Below are positions 8,305 to 17,431 of a stretch of DNA of 52,003 nt, piece by piece; the first letter of the stretch is position 1, and each line of letters opens with the position of its first letter. The notes under the pieces are model-generated. The model made no database searches. It was given only the letters and a program-made list of their open reading frames with translations, and was not told the DNA's origin. The stretch covers positions 1-52,003 of the forward strand of contig NZ_CAJTUX010000013.1 in NCBI RefSeq assembly GCF_910579365.1. The letters run 5' to 3'. Both the position numbers and the translations under genes were made by a program. Source of the stretch: an uncultured Oscillibacter sp. (lineage in GTDB: Bacteria; Bacillota; Clostridia; Oscillospirales; Oscillospiraceae).

Positions 8305-9574
8305 GTTTTTTCCCTCCTATGAAATCAATGAAGCTGTCGGGGAAGCCCTTCTCCTTCAGCTTGCAGGCGGAAGCCACGTCCATCTGCCCCGGCCGGCTGG
8401 AGAAGGCCTTCAGCAGGCTGTTTTTCAAAATGCCGTTGCTCTCCGCCGAGCCGATGAGGTTCACGCACTGGATGTCCGCTCCCCTCCGCACGCCCCGGAT
8501 GTAATAGGTCTCGTCCTCATACTCATAGACCTCGTCCCCGGGCCGGCAGGCGCTGACGTCGCCGATGCTGATAAAGTCAAAGTGCAGGTAGTGGGCCAGA
8601 TTCAAAAGGATGTTGGCGTCAAATTCCTCCCGCCCGCCGGTCATGTTGGCCCCGGCCACCCGGCCCTGGTTCCCGGCGTTGGCCCACACGCCCACGTATT
8701 TGTGAACGCCGGACTGCTTTTCAATCGCCTCGCAGCAGTCCCCCGCGGCGTAGACGCCTTCGGCGCTGGTCCGCATGCCCGGGTCCACCCGGACCGCCCG
8801 GCCCAGCTCCAGGCCGCTGTCCTTCAAAAAGCCCACGTTGGGCCGGACGCCGATGCACACCGCCACCATGTCTGCGGTGAAGCGCCTTCCGCTTTGCATC
8901 ACCGCCGTCAGCCGTCCGTCCGGCTCCCGCTCAATGGAGGAGAGCATCTGCTCAAAGGCCAGGGAGACGCCCTTGCCCTCCAGGTCCTTGTGGATGCGGA
9001 GGGCCGTCTCCTCGAAGGCCGCCACGCAGAACATCCACTTGGCGCCGTCCACCAGCGTGCAGGGAATGTCCCGCTCCACCAGGTCCTCCACCACCTTGAT
9101 GCCCACCCAGGACGCGCCGATGACCAGGCCGCTTCGAATCTTTCCGGCGTCCAGGGCCTCTTTCAGGGCCACGGCATCCGCCACCGTCCGCATTTTCACA
9201 ACGCCCGGCAGGTCGATTCCCGGAATGGGCGGCACCAGGGCGGAGGCGCCCGTGCTGATCAGGATGTTGTCATAGGCCGCCTGGCTCCCGTCCGCGAAAC
9301 GGAGGGTCCGGGCGGCGGCGTCCAGCCCGGTGACGGGCTTTTTGCCGTAAAAGTTCAGGTTCAGCTCCCGGGTGATCTTCTCCAGAGGGCCGAAGGGAAA
9401 CAGGGCGTCATAGGGGATCGCGCCTTTGACGTAATAGGTGGTCAGCATGGGGTTGGAGGGCCCCAGGTCCACGTCCGCGTAGACGTCGATCTGGGCCGAC
9501 GGGTCCCTTCTTCGCGCCTCGGAGGCGGCGTGATACCCCGCGCCGCCGAAGCCCACAATGGCGATTTTGTTCAT
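8297..9574 (-). CDS. FAD/NAD(P)-dependent oxidoreductase (pyridine nucleotide-disulfide family)
   Basis: The 425-residue protein has an N-terminal FAD Rossmann motif VGFGGAGYHAAS, a second NAD(P)-binding motif VIGASWVGIKVVEDL near residue 150, and the FAD-closing motif VYAAGDCCEA near 290. The overall pattern resembles NADH-oxidase/ferredoxin-reductase-like members rather than true disulfide reductases, as no CxxxxC redox pair is visible at the N-terminus. It is translationally coupled at both ends (ATGA overlap with the gene upstream, 8-bp overlap with the molybdoenzyme). It most likely passes electrons between NAD(P)H and the ferredoxin/molybdoenzyme pair. Confidence 0.88.
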   Translation of the reverse strand: MNKIAIVGFGGAGYHAASEARRRDPSAQIDVYADVDLGPSNPMLTTYYVKGAIPYDALFPFGPLEKITRELNLNFYGKKPVTGLDAAARTLRFADGSQAAYDNILISTGASALVPPIPGIDLPGVVKMRTVADAVALKEALDAGKIRSGLVIGASWVGIKVVEDLVERDIPCTLVDGAKWMFCVAAFEETALRIHKDLEGKGVSLAFEQMLSSIEREPDGRLTAVMQSGRRFTADMVAVCIGVRPNVGFLKDSGLELGRAVRVDPGMRTSAEGVYAAGDCCEAIEKQSGVHKYVGVWANAGNQGRVAGANMTGGREEFDANILLNLAHYLHFDFISIGDVSACRPGDEVYEYEDETYYIRGVRRGADIQCVNLIGSAESNGILKNSLLKAFSSRPGQMDVASACKLKEKGFPDSFIDFIGGKKLD

Positions 9575-11004
9575 ATCGTCCTCCCGCCGTCTCCGTGCAG
9601 GAACCCGCTGAGGGTTGAAATATCCTCGCAGGTTTCAATGCTGCACAGCGCGTCGATGGCCCGCTCCAGCTTCTCTCCGCCAAGGACGGGGGCCGCCTGA
9701 ATCCGGAAGCGGTCCACAAACTGCTCCCGGGTCATCATGTTCGCGGGGTGGCCGGGGTGGCAGTCCATGGATTTGGTGAAGCTGCGCCCGTCGAAGGTGT
9801 TGACGGTCATGGTCTTCATGAGGAAGGAGCCCTCCCGGAAGAGCTTGAAGCCCAGTCCCCGGGGGTCCGGCGGGGAGTTTCCGGGAACAACCCGTTTCGC
9901 GAAGGCGATGACGTCCGGATTGCTCAGCATTTCCCGGCTGTACCAGTTGGCGCCGGGGGTGGGGTCGTGCAGCATGGCGGAGATGACGTAGGGAATGCTG
10001 AACTGGGCGTGGGTCAGGGACTTGAAGCCCCCCTCCGGCGGCAGGTCCATGCGGCTCATCCTGGGGGGATCGACGATGATCTCCCGAATGTCCTCCTTCC
10101 GCAGGCCGTTTCCAAAAATGATCTCGGAGGCCAGCTCGGCGGGGGTCTGGACCCACATGTTGGCGGGCCAGTGCTTTAAAAGCGTGGTCATGGTCAGCCA
10201 GGTCTCCCCCAGCTCCCGGGTGTACCAGGAGGGATCGTAATGGTCCGTCATCAGATTGGCGTAAGCCGCGGGATCGTCCAGCCCGTCCATGAAGTTGTGG
10301 ACGCCCTTTTGCACCAGGTTCGCGATGACGATGCCGTCCCGGGCCCGCAGGCCGTGCTCGTAGTGGTAGAAGTCGGACATGGTGAACTCATGGAGGCAGG
10401 TGGGCAGGGTGCTGCACGCCGTGCCCAGGCCGATGGCCTTGTTGATGGCGTTGGCGTCCAGGCCCATCAGCTTCACGGCGGGGATGATGCACCCGAAGAT
10501 CTGCCAGCTGGTCAGGCCCCAGCCGTGCTCCTGCTGGAAATCCAGGGTGGGCTGCACGGCGCATGCGATGCGCTGATAGACCTCATAGCCCAGGACGATG
10601 GCCGTCAGCAGGTCCTTGCCGCTTTTTTTCAGGTGCTCCGCCTCCACCCAGGCGCAGGGCACGATGCCGCAGGCCGGGTGTCCGGTCCAGGAGGTATCCT
10701 CCCAGTCCAGCATGTCCGACAGGGCGCCGGCCAGGAACGCGGCGTTGGCGGGGGCCAGCCGGTCGCCGCTGACCCATCCGGTGGCAGTCCCTCCGGCGCC
10801 GCCGTTGGCCGCCAGGGCCATCTCGGCGGCCTTTTTGGTGCCGGGCACGTCCTTGGCCGCCAGGGACACGCCGATGGTTTGCAGCATAATCATCTTCGCC
10901 CGCTCCACGACCTCCGGCGGGATGTCCTCGAACCGGGTCTTCTCCGTAAACTCGCTGAGGATGTCGGTATAGTTCGTCTCAATTTTATGCCAGCTGTAAT
11001 GCAT
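9571..11004 (-). CDS. MmgE/PrpD-family protein (copy 1)
   Basis: The 477-residue length and motif order are typical of MmgE/PrpD proteins: the helical N-terminal segment (PPEVVERAKMIMLQTIGVSL), the DMLDWEDTSWTGHPACGIVP active-site region, and HPGHPANMM near the C-terminus. Known members include 2-methylcitrate dehydratase, cis-aconitate decarboxylase and iminodisuccinate epimerase, all acting on di- or tricarboxylates by proton abstraction. Copy 2 lies immediately upstream and is clearly related over its full length. The two may act on different stereoisomers or as a hetero-oligomer (inference). It overlaps the following FAD gene by ATGA. The start is supported by GGAGG upstream. Confidence 0.92.
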   Translation of the reverse strand: MHYSWHKIETNYTDILSEFTEKTRFEDIPPEVVERAKMIMLQTIGVSLAAKDVPGTKKAAEMALAANGGAGGTATGWVSGDRLAPANAAFLAGALSDMLDWEDTSWTGHPACGIVPCAWVEAEHLKKSGKDLLTAIVLGYEVYQRIACAVQPTLDFQQEHGWGLTSWQIFGCIIPAVKLMGLDANAINKAIGLGTACSTLPTCLHEFTMSDFYHYEHGLRARDGIVIANLVQKGVHNFMDGLDDPAAYANLMTDHYDPSWYTRELGETWLTMTTLLKHWPANMWVQTPAELASEIIFGNGLRKEDIREIIVDPPRMSRMDLPPEGGFKSLTHAQFSIPYVISAMLHDPTPGANWYSREMLSNPDVIAFAKRVVPGNSPPDPRGLGFKLFREGSFLMKTMTVNTFDGRSFTKSMDCHPGHPANMMTREQFVDRFRIQAAPVLGGEKLERAIDALCSIETCEDISTLSGFLHGDGGRTI

Positions 11005-11038
11005 ATCAGGAACCTCCGTTTTCCGTAATAGCCGCCGC

Positions 11039-12451
11039 TCAGTGCAGCATCCAATCCAGGGTGGAGAGGTCTTCGCAGCTCTCCAGATTCAAAAGGACCT
11101 CCAGCGCCCTTTCCATCCTGTCCTCACTCAGAACGGGGGCGGCCTGAATCCGGAAGCGGGAGGAGATTTCTTCCCGGTCCATCATGTTGGCCGGATGGCC
11201 GGGGTGGCAGCTCATGCTCTCGGAGAAGGTGCGCCCGTCCTTCGTCTTCACGATCATCGTCTTCCAGGGATAGTCCCCCCGCTGGAAGAGCTCGAAGCCG
11301 TTGATGGGGGAGTCGATGGGATCGTCGCTGGCCTTCACACGCCGGGCCAGGGCGACGACCTTCTCGTCCCTCATGTTCTCCGGGGTGTACCAGGCGGAGC
11401 CGGGCGTCCGGTCATACAGCATGGCGGCCAGGACAAAGGGGATGTTGAACTGCGCGTGGGTGATGGAGGTGAAGCCGTCCCCCACGGGGTCCATGCGGCG
11501 GTGGGTGCCGGGCTTGACGATGATCTCCTCAATGTCCTCGGGACCGATGCCGTTTTTGGTGACGATGTTGTAGACAATCTCCACTGGCGTCTGGACCCAC
11601 ATGTTGGCGGGCCAGTGCTTCAAAAGCGTCTCCATAATCATGTAGCGCTGCCCCAGCTCCCGGGTGTACCAGCTGGGATCGTGGCGCTCCTGGGTCACCA
11701 GGGTGCCGAAGGCCCCGAAGTCGTCGATGCCGTCCTCCAGGTTCTCCACCCCCAGCTTGGCGCAGCGGGCCAGGGTAACAGCCACCTGATTGCGGAAGCC
11801 GTGCTCGAAATGATAGACGTCGGACTTGGTGTACTCGTGGAGATTGGTGGGAATGGGGGCGCAGGTGGTGGCCATGCTCAAGGCCTTGTTGATCTGAAGG
11901 GAATCGTGGCCCATCAGCTTCACCGCGGGAACCAGGGAGCCGAAAAGCTGCCAGCTGGTCAGGCCCCAGCCCCGGCGGGTCCGCTCGTCCAGGGACGGCT
12001 GCACCGCCATGGCGATGCGCTGGTAGACCTCATAGCCCACCACCACCGCCGTAATAAAATCCCTGCCGGAGAGCTTCCGGCTCTCCGCCACGCCCCAGGC
12101 CACGGGGACGATGCCGCAGGAGGGGTGCCCCGTGCAGGAGCAGTCCTCCCAGTCCAGCATGTCCGCCAGCGTGCCGTTGAGCATGCAGGCGTTTTCCAGG
12201 CTGAGCTTGGACCCGTCCACCCAGGCGGTGGCCTCTCCGCCTCCGCCGGCGTTGCACTGCTTGGCAAGCTCAATGGCCTTTTTCGTCTCGCCCATGTCCT
12301 TGGCCGCCAGCGCCACGCCGATCACTTGGGTGGTGATGATCTTGGCCCGCTCCACCACCTCCGGCGGAAGGTCCTCATACTTGGTGTTCCGGATGTATTC
12401 CGAGAGAATCTGCGTGTAATTCGTCGTGAGCTTGTGCTGACTAAAACCCAT
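11039..12451 (-). CDS. MmgE/PrpD-family protein (copy 2)
   Basis: This 470-residue paralogue of the next gene shares with it YTQILSEY...PPEVVERAKII, LDWEDCSCTGHPSCGIVP, LLKHWPANMWVQTP and HPGHPANMMDREE. It is the first gene of the minus-strand operon that ends at the 4064-4097 terminator. GGGGAGTG precedes the ATG. In this family the reaction can be dehydration, decarboxylation or epimerisation. No residue that I can name decides between these. Pairing with racemase-like genes just across the divergent promoter favours isomerisation chemistry in the same pathway. Confidence 0.92.
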   Translation of the reverse strand: MGFSQHKLTTNYTQILSEYIRNTKYEDLPPEVVERAKIITTQVIGVALAAKDMGETKKAIELAKQCNAGGGGEATAWVDGSKLSLENACMLNGTLADMLDWEDCSCTGHPSCGIVPVAWGVAESRKLSGRDFITAVVVGYEVYQRIAMAVQPSLDERTRRGWGLTSWQLFGSLVPAVKLMGHDSLQINKALSMATTCAPIPTNLHEYTKSDVYHFEHGFRNQVAVTLARCAKLGVENLEDGIDDFGAFGTLVTQERHDPSWYTRELGQRYMIMETLLKHWPANMWVQTPVEIVYNIVTKNGIGPEDIEEIIVKPGTHRRMDPVGDGFTSITHAQFNIPFVLAAMLYDRTPGSAWYTPENMRDEKVVALARRVKASDDPIDSPINGFELFQRGDYPWKTMIVKTKDGRTFSESMSCHPGHPANMMDREEISSRFRIQAAPVLSEDRMERALEVLLNLESCEDLSTLDWMLH

Positions 12452-12498
12452 AGTTTTTCACTCCCCGGCTGTACTGTAAATTTGGAATTTCCGCTTTT

Positions 12499-12529
12499 AT
12501 TGTAATGGCTCCCATCTCCGGGTGTCCAA
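12499..12529 (-). promoter_or_regulatory. Putative promoter for the MmgE/PrpD-molybdoenzyme operon
   Basis: On the minus strand TTGGAC (12524-12529, within CCATTGGAC) is followed after 19 bases by TACAAT. The spacing is long, which suggests activator dependence. The dctP operon has the same CCATTGGAC, 19-base gap and TATAAT arrangement at 20436-20466, which supports both. Confidence 0.45.
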
Positions 12530-12679
12530 TGGTGATTTACGCTCTCCGCTACCAAAAAAACGCATACCGGTTCCGAGATTTTGCGGACCGTCCCTTTTGC
12601 CGGGGATTTCTTTCAAAAAAGTTCAAAAAAACGCCGCCCGCTCCCGCGCCGCCGGATTCCGGTTTTCTTTATGGAAGCA

Positions 12680-12723
12680 AGCAGAAAAAGCGATTGGCCG
12701 GAAACGGGTCGGAGGGGTATACT
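12680..12723 (+). promoter_or_regulatory. Promoter and shared upstream motif for the racemase-like operon
   Basis: The 16-base motif AGCAGAAAAAGCGATT (12680-12695) overlaps a weak -35 (TTGGCC, 12694-12699). A good -10 (TATACT, 12718-12723) follows after 18 bases. The identical 16-mer sits in the same place before the opine dehydrogenase promoter. The intergenic stretch 12452-12761 holds this promoter and the divergent one, with several A/T-runs, and no gene was seen in it. Confidence 0.6.
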
Positions 12724-12761
12724 GGAAGGAGAGCTCAAAATCAAAGGAAAGGAATGATCCC

Positions 12762-13487
12762 ATGTTATACTGGCGCGCAAAGATCGGTCTGATCTGCCCC
12801 GGCCCCGCCGTCACGGCGGAGAACGACTTCAACCGCTATGCGCCGGAGGGCGTCGGCATCAGCTCCATGCACATCGGCTGGGGCGCCCCGGGCAACGGTC
12901 CCACGCCGGAGCGGCTCAAGTCCATGGCCGCCAATCTGGAGGAGGGCTGCCGCTCCTTCCTGGACCCCCGGGTGGAGCAGGACGTAATCATCTTCGGCTG
13001 TACCTCCGGCAGCTTCATCGGCGGGCCCACCTTCGACCAGGAGTGCATTCAGCTCATCCAGCGGGTCACGGGCACCAAGGGGCTGACCACCAGCACCGCC
13101 GTGCTGGAGGGCCTGCGCCGCCTGGGCGCGGGAAAGGTGGCGCTGATCACTCCCTACCCCGACGAGACCAACGAGGCGGAGCGGCTGTTCCTGGAGAAAA
13201 ACGGCGTGGAGGTCACCAATCTGGTGGACATGAATCCCCAGCGGCAGTTCATCCCCTCCCTGGACCCCGTCTATGTTTACGGCCAGGCCAAAAAAATGGA
13301 CAAGACCGGCGCGGAGGCCCTGTTTGTCAGCTGCACCGGCCTGAACTGCATGGGCGTGATCCGGGAGATGGAGGAAGACTTCGGCCTGCCGGTCATCACC
13401 AGCAACCAGGCCAGCCTCTGGGCCAGCCTGCGCCTGGCCAGGGTGGGCGCCAGGACCGGCGGCCTGGGCCGGCTCTTCACACTGTAA
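12762..13487 (+). CDS. Asp/Glu racemase superfamily protein, maleate isomerase-like (copy 1)
   Basis: The 241-residue protein has the two pseudosymmetric halves of the Asp/Glu racemase superfamily, each with a candidate catalytic cysteine: C80 in FGCTSGSFIGG and C191 in FVSCTGLNC. Two cysteines fit a racemase or maleate cis-trans isomerase rather than arylmalonate decarboxylase, which has only one. KGLTTSTAVLEGLRRL and ITPYPDETNEAERLFL are typical of the maleate isomerase/AMDase branch. I chose ATG 12762 after GGAAAGGA; the frame is open further upstream but that part lacks homology. The gene is 17 bp from its paralogue, so the two form an operon. Confidence 0.88.
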   Translation: MLYWRAKIGLICPGPAVTAENDFNRYAPEGVGISSMHIGWGAPGNGPTPERLKSMAANLEEGCRSFLDPRVEQDVIIFGCTSGSFIGGPTFDQECIQLIQRVTGTKGLTTSTAVLEGLRRLGAGKVALITPYPDETNEAERLFLEKNGVEVTNLVDMNPQRQFIPSLDPVYVYGQAKKMDKTGAEALFVSCTGLNCMGVIREMEEDFGLPVITSNQASLWASLRLARVGARTGGLGRLFTL

Positions 13488-13504
13488 TAGAAAGGGGTAT
13501 CCAT

Positions 13505-14230
13505 ATGCTGAATTGGCGCGCGAAGATCGGGGCCATCTGCCCCGGCCCGGCTGTCACCGTTGAAAACGACTTTAACCACCGCGTTCCCCCCGGCGTGGGC
13601 GTCAGCACCATGCACATCCCCTGGGGAAAGCCCGGCGCGGGCCCCACGCCGGAGAACCTGAAGATGATGGCCAGCGGCCTGGAGGAGGGCTGCCGCCGGT
13701 TTTACGACCCCCGGGACAAGCAGGACGTCATCATCTTCGCCTGCACCTCCGGCAGTCTCATCGGCGGACCCACCTTTGACAAGGAGTGCGTCCGGATCAT
13801 CGAGGACGTGACCGGCACCAAGGGCCTGACCACCAGCACCGCCATTCTGGAGGCCTTCCAGGCCCTGCGCATGACCCGTCTGGCGGTCATCACCCCCTAT
13901 CCCGACGCCACCAACGACGCGGAGAAGCTGTTTTTGGAGAAAAACGGCGTGGGCGTCACCACCATCGTGGACATGAATCCCACCCGGGAGTATATTCCGA
14001 CCCTGACCCCCCAGTTCGTCTACCAGCAGGTGAAGAAGCTGGACCTGACCGGGGCGGACGGCATCTTCGTCAGCTGCACCGCCCTGGACTGCATCGACAT
14101 GATCCGCTACATGGAGGAGGATTTCGGCCTCCCGGTGGTCACCAGCAACCAGGCCAGCATCTGGGCCTCTCTGCGCTGCGCCGGGGTGGGCGTCAAACTG
14201 CCGGAAATGGGCAGGCTGCTGACTCTTTGA
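13505..14230 (+). CDS. Asp/Glu racemase superfamily protein, maleate isomerase-like (copy 2)
   Basis: This is a same-length (241-residue) paralogue of the preceding gene, starting MLNWRAKIGAICPGPAV. It has C80 in FACTSGSLIGG and a second cysteine in FVSCTALDC. The ribosome binding site GAAAGGGG lies just before ATG 13505. Both copies keep both cysteines, so both are probably active. The duplication may allow a heteromer or two stereospecificities (inference). A strong terminator follows the gene. Confidence 0.88.
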   Translation: MLNWRAKIGAICPGPAVTVENDFNHRVPPGVGVSTMHIPWGKPGAGPTPENLKMMASGLEEGCRRFYDPRDKQDVIIFACTSGSLIGGPTFDKECVRIIEDVTGTKGLTTSTAILEAFQALRMTRLAVITPYPDATNDAEKLFLEKNGVGVTTIVDMNPTREYIPTLTPQFVYQQVKKLDLTGADGIFVSCTALDCIDMIRYMEEDFGLPVVTSNQASIWASLRCAGVGVKLPEMGRLLTL

Positions 14231-14273
14231 GGCGGCGCCTTCGCCCCTTCCCACAGCCCCTTTTGAAAAGAAG

Positions 14274-14315
14274 CCACAGCGGAGCCGGGATTTCTCCCGG
14301 CTCCGCTGTGGTTTT
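14274..14315 (+). terminator. Bidirectional rho-independent terminator
   Basis: Perfect 17-bp arms (14274-14290 and 14295-14311, beginning CCACAGCGGAGCC) enclose a TTTC loop. TTTT follows on the plus strand, and CTTCTTTT follows on the minus strand. It separates the convergent racemase and LysR genes. Confidence 0.9.
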
Positions 14316-14331
14316 CCCGCTCTCCATCCCC

Positions 14332-15312
14332 TCACCGGAACGGCGAGAGCGGCGGATAGGGCTCGTCCTGCGCGGCGGGGTCCTGCATGTGGCCCCGGTA
14401 CTCCACCAGCGTATCGTAGACGATCTTCTCAAAGTAGTTCAGGGTGGTCCGCTTCCGGCTGAACATATAGATGCCCGTCCGGTTGGGAACGGAGAACCCG
14501 GTCAGCGGAATCGCCACCAGCGCCCCCATCCGCACATAGGGGTCGTTCACCAGCGCCCGGCCGGAGAGGATGGTAATCATGTCGCTCCCCACCACCGCCT
14601 CCTTGACCAGCTCCGGCGTGGGAAACACCGCCACGCAGTGCATCCGCCGGAAGGCCTCGCTGAAGGCGGTCCCGTTGGGCACGGTGGAGTAGTGCTGGGG
14701 GGCGGCGTACCGCTCCCCAATCAGCTCGTTGATGTCCACCTGACTGCGGCGGGCGAAGCGCTCGTGATTCTTCCGCACGCAGAGATAGAACTTGTCCACG
14801 CCCAGGCAGATCGCCTCCAGGTCGTTTTTCTCCGCCTGCTCCCGAAAGCCGCCCAGCTCCACCGTCTCGTCCATGGAGGTCACGCCGATGTTGGCGATGC
14901 CGTCCAGCAGAAGGGACAGCAGCTTCTTCCGCTCCGTCTCATGGAACACGATGGACGCCATCTCGTTGGCCTCCTGGAGCACCATAGTCAGGTGTACGGA
15001 GAAATAGCGGCACATCGTCGCGTCGCACAGAAGATGGATGCGCTTTTCCAGCGCGTCCCCCGTCCGGAAGGAGAAGACCATCTCGTTGTACTTGCCAATG
15101 ATCTCGTCAGACAGCTCCAAAATCCGCTCCCCCTCCGGCGTGGGCACCACGCCGCTGGAAATGCGGCGAAAAATCTGGATGCCGATCTCTTCCTCCATGG
15201 ACTTGATGATCGCACTCAGAGTGGTCTGGCCGATATACAGCCGCTTTGCCGCGGCGGAGATGGACCGGCACCGGGCGATTTCCTTCAGGTAGAAAAGATG
15301 CTCAATTTTCAT
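14332..15312 (-). CDS. LysR-family transcriptional regulator
   Basis: The 326-residue length and the N-terminal winged HTH (SISAAAKRLYIGQTTLSAII, then KSMEEEIGIQIFRR) are standard for LysR. The effector domain spans about residues 90-300. It is the last gene of the dctP-Q-M-reductase run, 66 bp after the reductase stop, with no separate promoter that I can see. It is the only regulator in the 4-23 kb locus, so it is the likely binder of the repeated motif at the two divergent promoters (inference). The ligand is presumably the pathway substrate or an intermediate. Confidence 0.92.
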   Translation of the reverse strand: MKIEHLFYLKEIARCRSISAAAKRLYIGQTTLSAIIKSMEEEIGIQIFRRISSGVVPTPEGERILELSDEIIGKYNEMVFSFRTGDALEKRIHLLCDATMCRYFSVHLTMVLQEANEMASIVFHETERKKLLSLLLDGIANIGVTSMDETVELGGFREQAEKNDLEAICLGVDKFYLCVRKNHERFARRSQVDINELIGERYAAPQHYSTVPNGTAFSEAFRRMHCVAVFPTPELVKEAVVGSDMITILSGRALVNDPYVRMGALVAIPLTGFSVPNRTGIYMFSRKRTTLNYFEKIVYDTLVEYRGHMQDPAAQDEPYPPLSPFR

Positions 15313-15378
15313 AAATCAACTCCCATTGCGGCGGGCGGCTTCCGCGTCCCCGGCCTCCAGACGGAAGCGGAGGGGAAC

Positions 15379-17331
15379 TCAGACGTCCAGCGCGGCGTGG
15401 TGTCCCTGATAGACGGCGTTGGTAATATTGGACGGGCGCACGCAGTCGCCCACCAGCCGGACCACGGGCGCGCAGTTCAAAAGACTGTCCGCCGCGCTTC
15501 GGCAGGGCCGCTGCCCCACGGCGCAGATCACGCTGGCGCCGGGGACCAGCTCCTCCCCGCCGTCCTTGCCGCCGCAGAGGATGCCCTCCTCCGTGATCTT
15601 CTTTCCAGTGCAGCCGGTATGTACTAAGATGCCCTGTTTTTCAATCTCCCTCATGAGGGCCGGACGGTGGCGCACGTTGGCGTCCACGGCAATGTCGTCC
15701 CGCATCTCCACGATGTGGACCTTCTTTCCCTCCCGGGCAAGGTGCACCGCGCACTCGCAGCCCGCCAGGCCGCCGCCCAGCACCACCACAGTGTCGCCCA
15801 CCTTTTCATGCTCCAGGTAATAGCGGTTGACCACCACCACGTTTTCGCCGTCGATGCCCGGAATCGGGGGCACAATGGGCTCGGACCCCACGGCGACGAT
15901 CAGGGCGTCCGGGGCCAGCTCCTCCGCCAGCTCCGGCGTCACGGCGGTGTTCAAACGGACCTCCACGCCCTCCTGCTCCAGCTGTCGGGCCAGGCTCAGG
16001 CCCAGCTCGTACATCTCGCGCTTGAAGGGGATGATCTGCTCGCTCTTCAAAATGCCCCCCAGCTCGCCGCTCTTCTCGCAGAGAAGGACCTTGTGGCCCC
16101 GCTGGGCGGCGGTGACGGCGGCCTGCATGCCGCCCACGCCTCCGCCGGCCACCAGCACCTTCTTGGGCCGCAGGGCGGGAACGACCTCCAGCCCCTCCAG
16201 CTCATGGCCGATGAAGGGATTGATGGCGCAGCGCCGGGTGGAGGTGTTCACCCGCTCCGCCATGCAGGTGAAACAGCGCAGGCACTTCTTGATGTCCTCC
16301 GGGTGGTTGGCCATGGTCTTCGCGGGGAGATAGGGGTCCGCCAGCAGCTCCCGGCCCATCTCGATGATGTCCGCCTTCCCGGACTGGAGAATCTCCTCCA
16401 TCATGGCGGGGTCGTTCAGCGCGCCCAGCGTCGCCACGGGCACATGGACGTGCTTTTTGATCTCCGCCGCCAGGTGGACGTTGCAGCCGTGCTCGTCGAA
16501 CATCGAGGGGTGGGTGATGTGGAAGCCGAAGCGGTGAGAGCCTGCGGAGACGTGGATCAGATCCACCTTGTCCTGAATGGCCTCCGCAATCCGGCAGGCC
16601 TCGTCCACCTCGTATCCGCCCTCCATGCCCTCCCGGCCGCTGAGCCGGATTTCGATGGGGAAGCCGGGACCCACGGCGGCGCGGATGGCGTCCAGCACCT
16701 CCCGGGGGAAACGGACCCGGTTTTCCAGACTGCCGCCGTACTCGTCCGTGCGCTTGTTGAAGTAGGGGGAGAAGAACTGGTTCAAAAGCCAGCCGTGGCC
16801 CCCGTGAACCGTGACCATCTCAAAGCCCGCCCGCTTGGCCAGGGCCGCCGTCTCGCCATAGGCCCTGGCGATATCCGCCAGCTGCTCGTGGGTCAGGGCC
16901 CGCACCTGGACGCCGTCATAGCGGACGCAGTCCACCGGGCCGTACTGCACCAGGCTGTTCAGCTTCTCCTTGTCCTTCATGTAGGCCCCGGCGAACTGGC
17001 CGCCGTGGGACAGCAGCATGCTGGGCACCGCGCCGTGACGCTTGATGGCGTCCGCCGTGTAGGTGAAGCTGGCCAGGGACCCCAGGGTCTGGAGATTCAG
17101 CTGGAAGGACTGGTTGCTCCCGTCCGTGGGGGGATGGACCTTCACCGCGCTGATGGTGACGGCTGCGGCTCCGCCCCTGGCCTTCAGCTCGTAATAGGCG
17201 GTGGTCTTCGGGCCAATGCAGTGGTCGCTGGTGATGTCCGTACCGCTGGTGGGCGAGGAGAACATCCGGTTCCGGAAGATGACGTTTCCGATTCGAATGG
17301 GGCTGCACAGCAGGGGGTATTTCTTATCCAT
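15379..17331 (-). CDS. Old yellow enzyme/2,4-dienoyl-CoA reductase-type NADH:flavin oxidoreductase
   Basis: The 650-residue protein has three parts. An FMN-binding TIM barrel spans about 1-335, with the signature HGGHGWLLNQFFSP and NKRTDEYGGSLENR. A 4Fe-4S motif follows (KCLRCFTCM...RRCAINP). The C-terminal FAD/NAD(P) half has VLVAGGGVGGMQAA near 390 and VVVLGGGLAGCECAVHL. Such enzymes reduce activated C=C bonds (enoates, dienoyl-CoA), passing hydride from NAD(P)H through FAD and the cluster to FMN. The cysteine spacing is C-x2-C-x2-C-x11-C, one residue shorter than the usual x3. It follows the TRAP permease genes, so it may reduce the imported unsaturated acid or its CoA ester. Confidence 0.92.
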   Translation of the reverse strand: MDKKYPLLCSPIRIGNVIFRNRMFSSPTSGTDITSDHCIGPKTTAYYELKARGGAAAVTISAVKVHPPTDGSNQSFQLNLQTLGSLASFTYTADAIKRHGAVPSMLLSHGGQFAGAYMKDKEKLNSLVQYGPVDCVRYDGVQVRALTHEQLADIARAYGETAALAKRAGFEMVTVHGGHGWLLNQFFSPYFNKRTDEYGGSLENRVRFPREVLDAIRAAVGPGFPIEIRLSGREGMEGGYEVDEACRIAEAIQDKVDLIHVSAGSHRFGFHITHPSMFDEHGCNVHLAAEIKKHVHVPVATLGALNDPAMMEEILQSGKADIIEMGRELLADPYLPAKTMANHPEDIKKCLRCFTCMAERVNTSTRRCAINPFIGHELEGLEVVPALRPKKVLVAGGGVGGMQAAVTAAQRGHKVLLCEKSGELGGILKSEQIIPFKREMYELGLSLARQLEQEGVEVRLNTAVTPELAEELAPDALIVAVGSEPIVPPIPGIDGENVVVVNRYYLEHEKVGDTVVVLGGGLAGCECAVHLAREGKKVHIVEMRDDIAVDANVRHRPALMREIEKQGILVHTGCTGKKITEEGILCGGKDGGEELVPGASVICAVGQRPCRSAADSLLNCAPVVRLVGDCVRPSNITNAVYQGHHAALDV

Positions 17332-17381
17332 GTTGTTTCCTCCTTATCATGATCCGTTGAAATTTGGCGTCTGGTAAACAG

Positions 17382-17405
17382 GAAGCCCTCCTGGGGGAGG
17401 GCTTC
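17382..17405 (-). other. Intercistronic hairpin between dctM and the reductase gene
   Basis: Perfect 10-bp arms (GAAGCCCTCC and GGAGGGCTTC) with a four-base loop lie in the 100-bp gap. No clear T-tract follows on the minus strand. It may be an attenuator or an mRNA stability element. Confidence 0.45.
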
Positions 17406-17431
17406 GCGCGCAATGGAAGCCGAGCTGTTTC

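Noticed and set aside
6232..8322. A plus-strand open frame of nearly 700 codons
   Set aside because: It is antisense to the molybdopterin oxidoreductase. The high GC bias of third codon positions keeps the opposite frame open. Its translation is rich in G, A, V and H with no domain. Similar frames opposite the SLC13, FAD oxidoreductase and enoate-reductase genes were dropped for the same reason.
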